Shown piece after piece: positions 9,144 through 17,364 of a DNA stretch of 64,000 nt. Every line of letters starts with the position of its first letter. The first letter of the stretch is position 1. Below the pieces are notes generated by a model. That model searched no databases. It was not told the DNA's origin and was given only the letters and a program-made list of their open reading frames with translations. The position numbers were made by a program, and so were the translations under genes. Source of the stretch: Rheinheimera faecalis (GTDB lineage: Bacteria > Pseudomonadota > Gammaproteobacteria > Enterobacterales > Alteromonadaceae); the NCBI RefSeq assembly GCF_021290965.1, contig NZ_JAJOYT010000001.1:248001-312000 (forward strand). The letters run 5' to 3'.

Positions 9144-9290
9144 TCAGAGCCTGCGTCTTTGCAGTACACGCAGCACGATAATCACCAGCGCAACGACCAG
9201 TAACAAGTGCAGCGCGCCGCCTAACGAGTAGGATGACACCATACCGAGGAGCCATAAGATCACGAGGATTGCGACAATAGTTTCTAACAT
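9144..9290 (-). CDS. Very small membrane protein, lmo0937 family
   Basis: 48 residues, too short for usual ORF cut-offs. It begins MLETIVAILVILWLLG, continues with SYSLGGALHLLLVVALVIIVL and ends in a basic RVLQRRRL tail. This order (helix, Gly-Gly linker, helix, RR tail) is typical of the lmo0937 family. GGAG lies seven bases before the ATG. Function unknown; usually found beside stress genes, as here. Confidence 0.85.
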   Translation of the reverse strand: MLETIVAILVILWLLGMVSSYSLGGALHLLLVVALVIIVLRVLQRRRL

Positions 9291-9365
9291 AGGGGTACTC
9301 CAAAGATGGATGAAAGATCCCACTTTGAGCCCGCTGCGATGGGCGGTCTGTGCGTTAGCGTACTT

Positions 9366-9400
9366 ATAAATAAAAAGCCCTGAAACAGAGTTCAGGGCTT
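9366..9400 (-). terminator. Intrinsic terminator after the PRC-barrel gene
   Basis: Perfect 10-bp stem AAGCCCTGAA / TTCAGGGCTT with a six-base loop. On the minus strand it is followed by a T-rich TTTTATTTATA tract, so it ends the PRC-barrel transcript. Confidence 0.75.
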
Positions 9401-9428
9401 GGCCTTATTATTTAATCAGAGTGTGTTA

Positions 9429-9845
9429 TCAGAGCGTTTTGTTGCTGTAATAGCTGTGGATCAATTCACGCCAAGTGCTGTCAGCCATATCGGGCCAGTT
9501 GTCTTTATCAAAGCCTGGAGCGTTTTCTAAGCGGTCTTTTTCAATATCCAGCGTAAAACGTTTGTTTTCTGTGTCCAGGATCAGTGCATTCCATGGCACT
9601 GCAAATAATTTTTCGCCCATGCCTAAAAATGATCCAAAAGACAATACGGCATAACTGATTTTGCCGCCGCTCATGTCCAACATAATTTCTTTGATATCAC
9701 CGATTTTTTCATCACGATGGTTATAGACATCATTACCGAGCAGTGTTTCAGCGCCCATCAGGCCTGGGCCCGGACCCATATTGCCGTTCGCGTGCATGCT
9801 ACTGTTTTTATAAATGCCATACTGGTCTTTATCGTTGTAATTCAT
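9429..9845 (-). CDS. PRC-barrel domain protein
   Basis: 138 residues. A polar Asn/Gly-rich N-terminus (1-30) precedes a PRC-barrel fold at about 32-105 (LLGNDVYNHRDEKIGDIKEIML, then KISYAVLSFGSFLGMGEKLFAVPW). The C-terminal tail ends with a helix after NWPDM. Such proteins are small, soluble and linked to stress or surface association; the molecular role is unknown. AAGGAG precedes the ATG. Own terminator downstream. Confidence 0.85.
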   Translation of the reverse strand: MNYNDKDQYGIYKNSSMHANGNMGPGPGLMGAETLLGNDVYNHRDEKIGDIKEIMLDMSGGKISYAVLSFGSFLGMGEKLFAVPWNALILDTENKRFTLDIEKDRLENAPGFDKDNWPDMADSTWRELIHSYYSNKTL

Positions 9846-9938
9846 GGATAACTCCTTGAGGCTTTCGCCTGAGCTGCCGGCGCAGCGGCACGATACCGGA
9901 CCATGAGTCTGGCCCGTTCGGCCGCAAGGTTCAGTTCG

Positions 9939-10670
9939 TCAACGAACACAGGCGACATCTTGATGGAAAGATCCAGGCAGGAACTGTGGTTGTTTGTCGA
10001 GTAAAGTGCGATAACAACTACAGCTGGCTTTTTCCAGCGCAGGGCGGTTTAAAATATGGATTTGGCCTCTGTGGTAGTCGATGATCTTTTTCTCCAGTAA
10101 AGAACCCGCAGCCTCGGTCACACTGCTGCGCCGGACTCCTAACATAAAAGCTAAATACTGGTGAGTCAGAAAAAATTGATCCCCTCCGGCTCTGTCGTGA
10201 GTCATCAACAACCAGCGCGCTAAACGCGGTTCAGTTTCATGGTAATGATTGCAGCAGACTAAGCGGGTGAGCTGAACGACATAAAAAGCCAGGTACTGTT
10301 GCAGGATTTGCTGCAGCTTTACACAACGTTTTAGTTCAGCGTTAAAAGCCTGATGTTCTATTTGCAACGCCAGGCCGTGGCCCTGCACTATGGCCTGAAC
10401 CGGAGAGGTCTCTACGCCAATAGAGACTAAAGCCCCTAATATGCCTTCGTTACCGATCAGACCTACTTCTAAGCGCTGGTTCTGTTGCACTGAGGTTAAA
10501 ATTGAAATGTAACCAGACAAAGGTAAATAGACAAAACCACAGTTTTTACCTTCTTCACACAACACCTGGCCAAAGTGCATTTCGATCGTTTTGCCGTGGC
10601 GCATGACAGCTTGTTGCTCTTCGTCAGACAGTTGTTGCAAAAGTTTGTTTTGCGGTGGGTCTGTGTGCAT
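9939..10670 (-). CDS. Crp/Fnr-family transcriptional regulator
   Basis: 243 residues: an N-terminal cyclic-nucleotide-binding-like beta barrel (about 20-130) and a C-terminal winged helix (about 165-225, with MLGVRRSSVTEAA as recognition region). It lacks the N-terminal cysteines of FNR. The tail motif SCSCY is shared with the paralogue at 11955-12683 (SCECY). The effector is unknown. Both flank the DUF4142 gene inside the stress cluster, so they may regulate it. Confidence 0.88.
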   Translation of the reverse strand: MHTDPPQNKLLQQLSDEEQQAVMRHGKTIEMHFGQVLCEEGKNCGFVYLPLSGYISILTSVQQNQRLEVGLIGNEGILGALVSIGVETSPVQAIVQGHGLALQIEHQAFNAELKRCVKLQQILQQYLAFYVVQLTRLVCCNHYHETEPRLARWLLMTHDRAGGDQFFLTHQYLAFMLGVRRSSVTEAAGSLLEKKIIDYHRGQIHILNRPALEKASCSCYRTLLDKQPQFLPGSFHQDVACVR

Positions 10671-10887
10671 CAGATGGGCCTTTATCAGAAAAGATAAAAA
10701 ACAGTTTGTTTGATTGTGTTAGAGATTTCTGTTCGGCACAGCACCAAACTATCTGCTTGGAGTGATGACGCACAGAGCAGCATTGAGATGTTTTGCTAGG
10801 TTGAATTTTTAGCCGTCAGGACCAGAGGATGAAAACCGATCTAAAAAGGAAAAGCATGGGGCTGGGGAATGCAAAAAGGACTCAGCT

Positions 10888-11046
10888 ATGACAAAGGCTC
10901 CAGATGCGAAGCCTGTTCCGGCAACCGCAGATCTGACTGAGAAAAATGACTTGTGTTTAAAGCCCTCTTATCTGCGAAAACTTCGAGACAGGTTAAAGCG
11001 GGCATTAAAGCAGCAGGAAAAAAGAACAGCTAAAAATTCAGACTGA
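10888..11046 (+). CDS. Small basic hypothetical protein
   Basis: 52 codons with AAGGA eight bases before the ATG. The N-terminal third is Pro/Ala-rich; the C-terminal half is a very basic predicted helix (SYLRKLRDRLKRALKQQEK). I recognise no family. It is the only plausible gene in the 559-base gap between the Crp/Fnr gene and the DUF4142 gene; the rest of that gap shows no clear structure. Confidence 0.4.
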   Translation: MTKAPDAKPVPATADLTEKNDLCLKPSYLRKLRDRLKRALKQQEKRTAKNSD

Positions 11047-11229
11047 TGTTTTTCGACATACTGACTTTGCGTCAAACCACGTCATCAAGGCGAGATCCAC
11101 TTTTTCCGGTTTATGTTGGATACCAGACCGAATAGCCAGTTTTTATTCGCCAGGATGGGCTTAGGGTAGGTAACCCTTTTATTGATTTATCTGCCTTAAC
11201 TCACCATCAATTAAAAGAGGTATGCACTA

Positions 11230-11745
11230 ATGAACATGAAGAAAATTCTATCCACTGGCGCTTTGGTCTGTTTGTTTGGCACCGTATCAGGTTTGGCTTT
11301 TGCAGCAGACAAAATCGATGCAGATGACTTTGTTGAGGAAGTTTCAGCAAAAGGCATTGCGGAAGTCGAAGGCGCCAAAATGGCGCAGCAGAAATCTACC
11401 TCTGCTGATATCAAAGCTTTCGCACAAAAAATGGTTGCTGATCATTCAGCTGCCAACGCGGAACTTGCCAGCATCGCCAGCCGGAAAAATCTCGAAGTAT
11501 CTGATGAAGCGGAGCTAGCCAACAAAGCCAAGAAATTCATGTTGGAACAACGTGATGGCGAATCCTTTGATGAAGCTTATGCCAAAAATCAGGTTTCGGC
11601 GCACGAAGACACTATTGAATTATTCCAACGGGCTTCTATTTCTGATGATGTCGAGATTGCAGCCTTCGCAAATAAAACCTTACCTGCACTGAAGCAGCAT
11701 TTAAAAATGGCAAAAGAGCTGGCTGTGACGCACGACAAGGAATAA
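11230..11745 (+). CDS. DUF4142 exported protein
   Basis: 171 residues with a signal peptide ending at LAFA and a four-helix, ferritin-like DUF4142 domain (about 30-165) with the typical FAQKMVADHSAANAEL and FLEQ-like segments. Periplasmic; its biochemical role is unknown. The domain is common in stress-induced exported proteins. It stands alone on the plus strand between two Crp/Fnr genes. Confidence 0.9.
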   Translation: MNMKKILSTGALVCLFGTVSGLAFAADKIDADDFVEEVSAKGIAEVEGAKMAQQKSTSADIKAFAQKMVADHSAANAELASIASRKNLEVSDEAELANKAKKFMLEQRDGESFDEAYAKNQVSAHEDTIELFQRASISDDVEIAAFANKTLPALKQHLKMAKELAVTHDKE

Positions 11746-11954
11746 GTTTTCCTATGTCTGCCGGTGGTGAATTTTACCGGCAGGCAACTTTTAGCCTATT
11801 AGAAATAACCAACTTCCCAGGCCCATGTATTCGCATATAACAAGAGGCTTTTTAAGGGCATTGATGTCAGGAACATAGGGAAGGGGATAAAGAAAAATCG
11901 GACCACAACAGCAGTAGAAACAGCCAACTGATGCAGTGATCTGGCGGTACAAAC

Positions 11955-12683
11955 TTATACTTTGGCGGTATTTTTAGACCAGGGCAGTAAACGGTCAGAC
12001 TCTTTGCGCACTACGGCGTAACATTCACAGCTTAAGTTCTCAAGTTTAGCGCGGTTGAGTACCTGAATATGACCTCTGTGGTATTCGATTACTCCCAAGC
12101 GTTGTAAACGACCGGCGGCATCTGTCACTCCTTCCCGTCGTACGCCCAGCATGTTCGCTATCAGCTCCTGGGTCATCACCAGTTCGTTGCCTTCGAGCCG
12201 GTCGAGCGATAACAACAACCAGCGGCAAAGTTGTTGATCAATCGAATGGTGGCGATTACAGACCGCAGTTTGTGCCATTTGGGTGATCAGGGCCTGGGTG
12301 TAACGCAGCAAAGTGTGCAACAAAGCGCCATGGCGATTAAATTCGTCCTTTAAACGCTGACCTAATAAGCGGTAGGCCTGACCTGCGCTTTGCACTATGG
12401 CTCTGCTGGTGGTGCTTTCGCCGCCCATAAAAAGAGCGACTCCTATTAATCCCTCATTGCCTACAACGGAGATTTCTGCAGAAGCGCCACTTTCCATCAC
12501 ATACAACAATGAGACAATTGAATTGGTGGGGAAGTAAACATAACGTAGCGTATCGCCGGATTCATACAAGACTTTGCCTAGAGGTAACTCAATTAATTCC
12601 ATGTGAGGAAGTAATCTTTCCTGAACATCGGCGGGCAGTATAGCGAGCAGACGATTTTGTTTTGGGCCTTTTGTTTGAGGCAT
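11955..12683 (-). CDS. Crp/Fnr-family transcriptional regulator (paralogue)
   Basis: 242 residues, same architecture as the product of 9939-10670: effector domain at about 20-130, winged helix at about 165-225 with MLGVRREGVTDAA, shared EYHRGHIQVLNR segment and SCECY tail. No FNR iron-sulfur cysteines at the N-terminus. The two are clear paralogues by eye. Effector and targets unknown. Confidence 0.88.
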   Translation of the reverse strand: MPQTKGPKQNRLLAILPADVQERLLPHMELIELPLGKVLYESGDTLRYVYFPTNSIVSLLYVMESGASAEISVVGNEGLIGVALFMGGESTTSRAIVQSAGQAYRLLGQRLKDEFNRHGALLHTLLRYTQALITQMAQTAVCNRHHSIDQQLCRWLLLSLDRLEGNELVMTQELIANMLGVRREGVTDAAGRLQRLGVIEYHRGHIQVLNRAKLENLSCECYAVVRKESDRLLPWSKNTAKV

Positions 12684-12720
12684 CTAAAACTCCATGTATA
12701 GATTTGCGATCGACACCGAT

Positions 12721-12742
12721 CAGCATCAGCATCAGCATCAGC
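12721..12742. repeat. Short tandem repeat (CAGCAT)
   Basis: Three full CAGCAT units and a partial fourth, in the leader of the Crp/Fnr gene. A simple-sequence tract that could vary in length by slippage; no function is evident. Confidence 0.6.
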
Positions 12743-12827
12743 TATTACTACCCTGAAGTCTGTACGCCGTCGAACATAGAGTTATTCTTGTAATTATTGC
12801 TTTCTAATTCATTGCTTTAGTGCTTTT

Positions 12828-13121
12828 TTATTCCTGGGCTTTGGTCTTTTTTTGTAACCAGTGTTGGCCCAAAGTTAAAGCCACAGACCAGAGTAAAGCT
12901 GATTCTTTGCCATGAAGTTTGTTTTTTAACATCATCAGCCAAGGCGCCCCGCCTGACAACTGCTGTTGCAGCAATTTCATACCCAAACTGCGTGGAAACT
13001 GGTCGTTATCTTGTTGCTGCTGTGGTCCTAGCTGCTGCTGGATCAGATGACGTTGTTGTGCCATTTTCTGCCGCAATAGCAGGATCTGAACTGGTAAGGG
13101 TAGAGGTTTCTCTGTATTCAT
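12828..13121 (-). CDS. YqjK-like small protein
   Basis: 97 residues, Gln- and Leu-rich, with a weakly hydrophobic C-terminal helix and a KKTKAQE tail. Sequence alone does not identify it. Its position as third gene after YqjD-like and YqjE-like genes, with an ATGA overlap with the latter, matches the yqjD-yqjE-yqjK order of enterobacteria, so the call is by context. Confidence 0.6.
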   Translation of the reverse strand: MNTEKPLPLPVQILLLRQKMAQQRHLIQQQLGPQQQQDNDQFPRSLGMKLLQQQLSGGAPWLMMLKNKLHGKESALLWSVALTLGQHWLQKKTKAQE

Positions 13122-13540
13122 ACCTGGCGCCTTAGTAGTTTCATATCTGTTATAAACTCCTGGAAACTCCCGCTAAAGGCACTTTGACCTTTTTTGCCTA
13201 AGCGTTGGATCAGAAAAAAGCAGGCCAGTGCTAAAAAAGTGAAGACTACAGGTAAAGTCCAGATGAAGAAGGTAAAACTTTCATTATTTCGATTCAGATA
13301 AAGCACTGCAAAACCTGCAAACAAGAATGCCAGAAACACAAAACTGATACTCAATACACCGCAGAGCATAATCCATTGCAAACGGCGTTTTTCCTGTTGC
13401 CATTCCAAATGTAGCAATTGACCATGTAAACCCAGTTGAGTCATCAGTTGCGGACTTGCTCTGTCGAGCAACCATAACCAACGGGCAGGATCAAAACCTA
13501 CAGAGCCTGTAGTGGCATTTTCCATTTCAGGTGTCGACAT
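13118..13540 (-). CDS. YqjE-like membrane protein (phage holin family)
   Basis: 140 residues from the ATG at 13540 (GGAG upstream). An N-terminal amphipathic part, then two strong membrane helices (about 62-85 and 92-115) separated by a short polar turn (NRNNES), typical of the YqjE / holin_3_6 family. Second gene of the yqjD-E-K-like operon. A terminator-like hairpin at 13553-13579 lies just upstream, so it is probably expressed at lower level than yqjD. Confidence 0.8.
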   Translation of the reverse strand: MSTPEMENATTGSVGFDPARWLWLLDRASPQLMTQLGLHGQLLHLEWQQEKRRLQWIMLCGVLSISFVFLAFLFAGFAVLYLNRNNESFTFFIWTLPVVFTFLALACFFLIQRLGKKGQSAFSGSFQEFITDMKLLRRQV

Positions 13541-13552
13541 GCGAACTCCATT

Positions 13553-13579
13553 CAAAAAAACCGACCTCAAAGGGTCGGT
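13553..13579 (-). terminator. Intrinsic terminator between YqjD-like and YqjE-like genes
   Basis: ACCGACC / GGTCGGT stem, six-base loop, then seven T on the minus strand. It sits inside the operon, so it probably attenuates expression of the two downstream genes. Confidence 0.7.
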
Positions 13580-13589
13580 AGACATCGTA

Positions 13590-13940
13590 TTACTTGGAAC
13601 CTGAACCGCTGCAACGGGCAACAAACACACCCAGCACGAAGCTGACTGCTGCACAGGCAGCAATAGACTGCCATGGTTGCTGATGCACATAACGGTCTGT
13701 TACTTCAGCAGAATGACGTGCTTTGGCCGCAAAGTTGTGGCCTATATCTTCCACTGATGCTTTGGCTGTAGCGACACGTTCAGTCAGCTTTTTCTTAGCC
13801 TGCTCAAACTCCGCTCCTGTTAATGAAGTGGTGGTTTTCAGTAAGTCTTCGATATCGGCAATGAAATTATGGAATTCATCTGTTAAAGCCGGGCCGCTCT
13901 GACTTGAGTTTGGAGCTGCGCCATCGGTACGAGTTGGCAT
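13590..13940 (-). CDS. YqjD/ElaB family protein (DUF883)
   Basis: 116 residues: a long helical, charged cytoplasmic part (about 20-85) and a single C-terminal membrane anchor (AACAAVSFVLGVFVARC). PWQSIAACAAVSFVLGV is the family signature region. In E. coli, members of this family are tail-anchored and bind ribosomes in stationary phase; that role is known of the family and is only inferred here. First gene of the operon. Confidence 0.88.
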   Translation of the reverse strand: MPTRTDGAAPNSSQSGPALTDEFHNFIADIEDLLKTTTSLTGAEFEQAKKKLTERVATAKASVEDIGHNFAAKARHSAEVTDRYVHQQPWQSIAACAAVSFVLGVFVARCSGSGSK

Positions 13941-14173
13941 AAGTACATCCTTTTATGTGGGTGGCAATCTGTTCCTTGAAAAATCTGACCTTCAAATCCT
14001 TTTGCTCAGAGTGAAGGGCCAGACTATAGCACCTAAACAGCCTTGTATGTGGGTCAAAGCACAAAGTAGCTAATTAACTTTGTTTTAAACTTTTTATTTT
14101 GTCTTTTTTACAGGAGAAGTAAGAATTCTATATGAGCGCCAGCGCACCGAACACTTTGATCGGAGGGTTCAGT

Positions 14174-14251
14174 ATGCAACAACAGGCAGACTCGTATTGG
14201 CTGAGTTCCGGCAAGGGTTCTGCTGTTTGTTGTTGTTTTTTTGATTATTGA
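14174..14251 (+). CDS. Possible 25-residue leader peptide
   Basis: A tiny frame with GGAGGG six bases before its ATG, ending 14 bases before the DUF4398 gene start. The peptide ends in a CCCFFDY run. It could be a translated leader for the DUF4398-OmpA pair, or chance. The rest of the 324-base gap 13941-14264 is AT-rich with no other gene. Confidence 0.25.
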   Translation: MQQQADSYWLSSGKGSAVCCCFFDY

Positions 14252-14264
14252 TCAGGGAGTTACC

Positions 14265-14684
14265 ATGTATATATCTACCTATCTGCCCACCTGTCTGTCG
14301 AACCGGTACCCACAGATCCGCAAAACCCTGTTGCTGTTAAGCCTAAGTGCTTTGCTGGCATCTTGTGCTTCGGCGCCAGAAGCTCCTGTGAGCCAAATCC
14401 AGGCGGCGGAACAAGCTATTGCTGCAGCCGAACGCATCACTGCAAGTGATTATGCGTTACCAGAGTTATTAGAAGCCCGAGCGGATTTAGTTTCAGCCCG
14501 CGCAGCGGTTCAAAAAGAAGACATGTTGGCTGCACGTCGTTATGCCGAGTTATCTCAGGCTGGTGCTGAGCTGGCGTCTGCCCGTGCCGGAGAAGGAAAA
14601 GTCCGTGCTGTGATTGATGATATGCAAAAAAATATCGATGTATTAAAGCAGGAAATGCAACGTAAAACAGGACAAATGCAATGA
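14265..14684 (+). CDS. DUF4398 lipoprotein
   Basis: 139 residues from the ATG at 14265, chosen for AGGGAG five bases upstream. Signal ending LLASC gives a lipid-modified cysteine; the mature part is an Ala/Glu-rich helical DUF4398 domain (about 45-125), probably a coiled coil in the periplasm. It overlaps the OmpA-family gene by ATGA, so the two are translated together and likely act together. Confidence 0.85.
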   Translation: MYISTYLPTCLSNRYPQIRKTLLLLSLSALLASCASAPEAPVSQIQAAEQAIAAAERITASDYALPELLEARADLVSARAAVQKEDMLAARRYAELSQAGAELASARAGEGKVRAVIDDMQKNIDVLKQEMQRKTGQMQ

Positions 14685-15550
14685 GAAATTTAGCAGGTAC
14701 AACCCCGATACTAGTGCTGGTGGCTGGTGTAATGACGTTAAGCGCCTGTAGCTCAGCCGTTGTTAAACCAGACGGCTCCTATGCGGTACGACAAAAACTG
14801 ACTGCATTGCAAGCCGATCCTAACTTAAGCAACAGAGCTGTGTTGCCAGTGCAACAAGCTGAAGCTGCAGTATTGGCAGCAGAACAACCGACCAAAGATT
14901 TGGCTCTTGCCAGCTACAGAGTGAAACTGGCGGATAAAAAAGTTGAAATTGCAAAAGCAGTGGCCCAAACCAGTTACCTGGATGAGCAATACAAAACGCT
15001 GGGCGCACAACAGGCGGATGCCCGTTTGGACTCCAGAACTCAGGAAGCTGATTCAGCACGTTATGACGCTAAATTAGCCAGACAAGATGCAACGGCTGCC
15101 GAAGCTGAATCAGAACTTGCCAAACAGCAGGCTCTGGAATTACAGCAACAAATCGCAGAACTGAATGCCAAAGAAACTGAAAGAGGTTGGGTCGTGACTT
15201 TAGGGGATGTGCTGTTTGACACAGGCCGTGCTGAACTTAAAGAAGGTTCGTTGAATAATTTGTCGAAGCTTTCTGCCTTTTTAAATCGTTATCAGGACCG
15301 CAAGGTTCAGATTGAAGGTCATACCGATAGCGTTGGCAGTTCAGATTCAAATCAGGGTTTGTCAGAACGCCGGGCTAATTCAGTACGACGTTATCTGGAA
15401 GCTCAGGGGATTGCATCGGACCGTTTAAGCGCTGCAGGACTGGGCGAGAACTCACCTGTCACTGACAATGATTCAGCCACCAGCCGTCAACAAAACCGCA
15501 GGGTAGAAGTCATTATCGCTAATACTGCTTCTGCACCAACAAGCCCGTAA
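14681..15550 (+). CDS. OmpA-family lipoprotein with DUF4398-like N-terminus
   Basis: 289 residues. Signal with LSAC lipobox; a helical Ala/Gln-rich region (about 40-165) like that of the preceding protein; then a C-terminal OmpA peptidoglycan-binding domain (about 170-282) with the diagnostic EGHTDSVGSSDSNQGLSERRA and NRRVEV segments. It probably links the outer membrane to peptidoglycan. Confidence 0.92.
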   Translation: MRNLAGTTPILVLVAGVMTLSACSSAVVKPDGSYAVRQKLTALQADPNLSNRAVLPVQQAEAAVLAAEQPTKDLALASYRVKLADKKVEIAKAVAQTSYLDEQYKTLGAQQADARLDSRTQEADSARYDAKLARQDATAAEAESELAKQQALELQQQIAELNAKETERGWVVTLGDVLFDTGRAELKEGSLNNLSKLSAFLNRYQDRKVQIEGHTDSVGSSDSNQGLSERRANSVRRYLEAQGIASDRLSAAGLGENSPVTDNDSATSRQQNRRVEVIIANTASAPTSP

Positions 15551-15571
15551 CAAGGCAATGGGAGCGTTTTG

Positions 15572-15865
15572 ATGAAAACTGCAACCAAACAAAAAAGCCA
15601 GGCAGCGACATCCGCTGCCGGCGATCGGATTGCGCAAGAACAATTCTGGCTAAGACACCTGGATGAGGCGCAGCAGTGCTGGAATAAATTATCCAGAGAA
15701 CAATTGCTGCAATCACAAGGAATGCCTCACCGACTTAGCCGTTTATTGCAGGAACATTATGATTTATCACGGGAGCAGGCTGATCATCAAATCAGTCGAT
15801 TTAAAGAAAGCTGTGAGTTGTGCCCCTCTGCGATTCAGTCAGGCAGCGGCCAGGATATAAGTTAA
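15572..15865 (+). CDS. CsbD-like protein (second copy)
   Basis: 97 residues from the ATG at 15572 (GGGAG upstream). The middle repeats the CsbD-like pattern seen at 8066-8425: CWNKLSREQL, then RLLQEHYDLSREQADHQISRF. Function unknown. It follows the OmpA-family gene by 21 bases, so probably co-transcribed. Confidence 0.65.
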   Translation: MKTATKQKSQAATSAAGDRIAQEQFWLRHLDEAQQCWNKLSREQLLQSQGMPHRLSRLLQEHYDLSREQADHQISRFKESCELCPSAIQSGSGQDIS

Positions 15866-15972
15866 ATACTTTCATCTATCTATGTGCGTTATCGCACGAA
15901 CAGCTGAATTTTTGTACTGCATCGTAAGTTAGCAGCGCCTAATGAATGCTACAAAGTATAAGGAAGTCTTTG

Positions 15973-16432
15973 ATGAGTACGCTAATTACCGATCATAAAT
16001 TACTGCGCCAGCATGCCAGAAAGCATGTTGAGGCGGGTGCTGCGTTATCGCAGTCACTACTTTTTAGCCAAAGGTATCCATGCCAATACAGTAGCTGCTG
16101 AATTTCTGGAACACTCAAACGAAGAGTTACTGCATGTGGATTGGTTGGCTGCCCGCATAGTTCAACTGGGAGGCGAGCCCGATTTTTCACCGCAGGGAGT
16201 GATAGAGCGAGGTCAGTCGGTGTTTGGTACTGCTCAGAATTTGTATGAAATGATTAAAGAAAATCTGATTGAAGAGCGGGTCGCTATCGATCATTACAAA
16301 GAGCTGCTGTTATTTATCGGTGATGACGACCCGACCAGTAGTGCACTGATCCAAAACATTCTGCAAACCGAAGAAGAACACGCGGATGAACTGGCCAGCC
16401 TGTTATGGGGACTGCCGGAGCAGCACAACTAA
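15973..16432 (+). pseudogene. Bacterioferritin-family gene with internal frame-breaking deletion
   Basis: The ATG at 15973 has a good ribosome site (AAGGAAG) and encodes the usual start of this family (MSTLITDHKLLRQHARKHVE). That frame then stops after 42 codons. The rest, VLRYRSHYFLAKGI... to the C-terminus, follows at once in another frame (open from an ATG at 16013, without a ribosome site, to 16432). Relatives as I recall them have roughly 25-30 residues between these parts, ending in a NEALATE-type helix with a metal-ligand glutamate. So a deletion removed that segment and broke the frame. The remaining 139-codon frame keeps the later helices (FLEHSNEEL, TEEEHADELASLLW). Confidence 0.75.
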
Positions 16433-16513
16433 GGTCGTAATTAAGTAACGCCAAGTATATATAACCGCAAGTTAATGGAGCAAAAGCTCAATGAAGCGAC
16501 AGGAAAGGAATCT

Positions 16514-17164
16514 ATGAAAACAGATCAACAATTGACACAGGACATTCAGGCAGAGCTAAAGTGGGATAGTGCTGTGCATGCAGATAAGGTGCAGGTTTTG
16601 GTGCATGGAGGCATAGTGACTTTATCGGGGAAAGTGGCCTCATTGGCTGAACTCTGGCATGTGCAATGTGCGGTACACAGAGTCTATGGTGTGCAGTCGT
16701 TGGACAATCAACTGGTGGTGGCGTTGCCTCATCAGCATGTGTACCAGGATGCGGACTTAACACGGGTTGCTGAATCGGTCTTGCAGTGGTCCAGTCATAT
16801 TCCGCCTCATGGCATTGAGTTAACTGTCTCTATGGGATGGATTAACTTAACAGGTGAAGTGGCCTTTGATTATCAGCGCCGTGCTGCAACTCAGGCTTTG
16901 CGTTATCTGGCGGGTGTGCGAGGTGTGACCAATCAAATTCGTTTAACCCCGAAGAATGTGGCTGGAACAGTAAAAAAAGATATAGAAACAGCCTTGGCCA
17001 GGCAAAGTCAGGGGGTTGAACCCGCTATTCAGGTGGAAGTCATTGAGTCTGATGTGGTGCTGACTGGCACTGTGAGCAGTTGGGCTGAGCACGACAAGGC
17101 CCTGGTGTCTGTTTGGAGTACACCTGGAGTCTCTCATATTACCGATCATATATACGTGTTGTAA
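16514..17164 (+). CDS. BON-domain protein
   Basis: 216 residues from the ATG at 16514 (AGGAAAGGAA upstream). Three BON repeats: about 5-75 (VTLSGKVAS), 80-150 (INLTGEVAF) and 155-216 (VVLTGTVSS). Unlike the other BON proteins in this window it has no signal peptide, so it may be cytoplasmic. Function unknown; stress-associated by context. Confidence 0.88.
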   Translation: MKTDQQLTQDIQAELKWDSAVHADKVQVLVHGGIVTLSGKVASLAELWHVQCAVHRVYGVQSLDNQLVVALPHQHVYQDADLTRVAESVLQWSSHIPPHGIELTVSMGWINLTGEVAFDYQRRAATQALRYLAGVRGVTNQIRLTPKNVAGTVKKDIETALARQSQGVEPAIQVEVIESDVVLTGTVSSWAEHDKALVSVWSTPGVSHITDHIYVL

Positions 17165-17364
17165 GCTCGCTTTTATCTGCTCTTTTCCTTACTTTCCTCC
17201 GCTGTGTTGGCGCTAAAATCAGATCTAAGTGATTGATCTGTTTTTTGCTTTTTGGCCGTTACAACTTGTTACCCTTTTAGCAGGACTGAAACTTCTGACT
17301 GTTTTATAGTGGCGTTAATAAAAAAGTATCTATGCTTGCTTGAACTACCGGATGGGTCTGGACC

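Noticed and set aside
12721..12742. CAGCAT repeat as a CRISPR or phase-variation switch
   Set aside because: Only three and a partial copy, no spacers, and outside any coding frame; noted only as a simple repeat.
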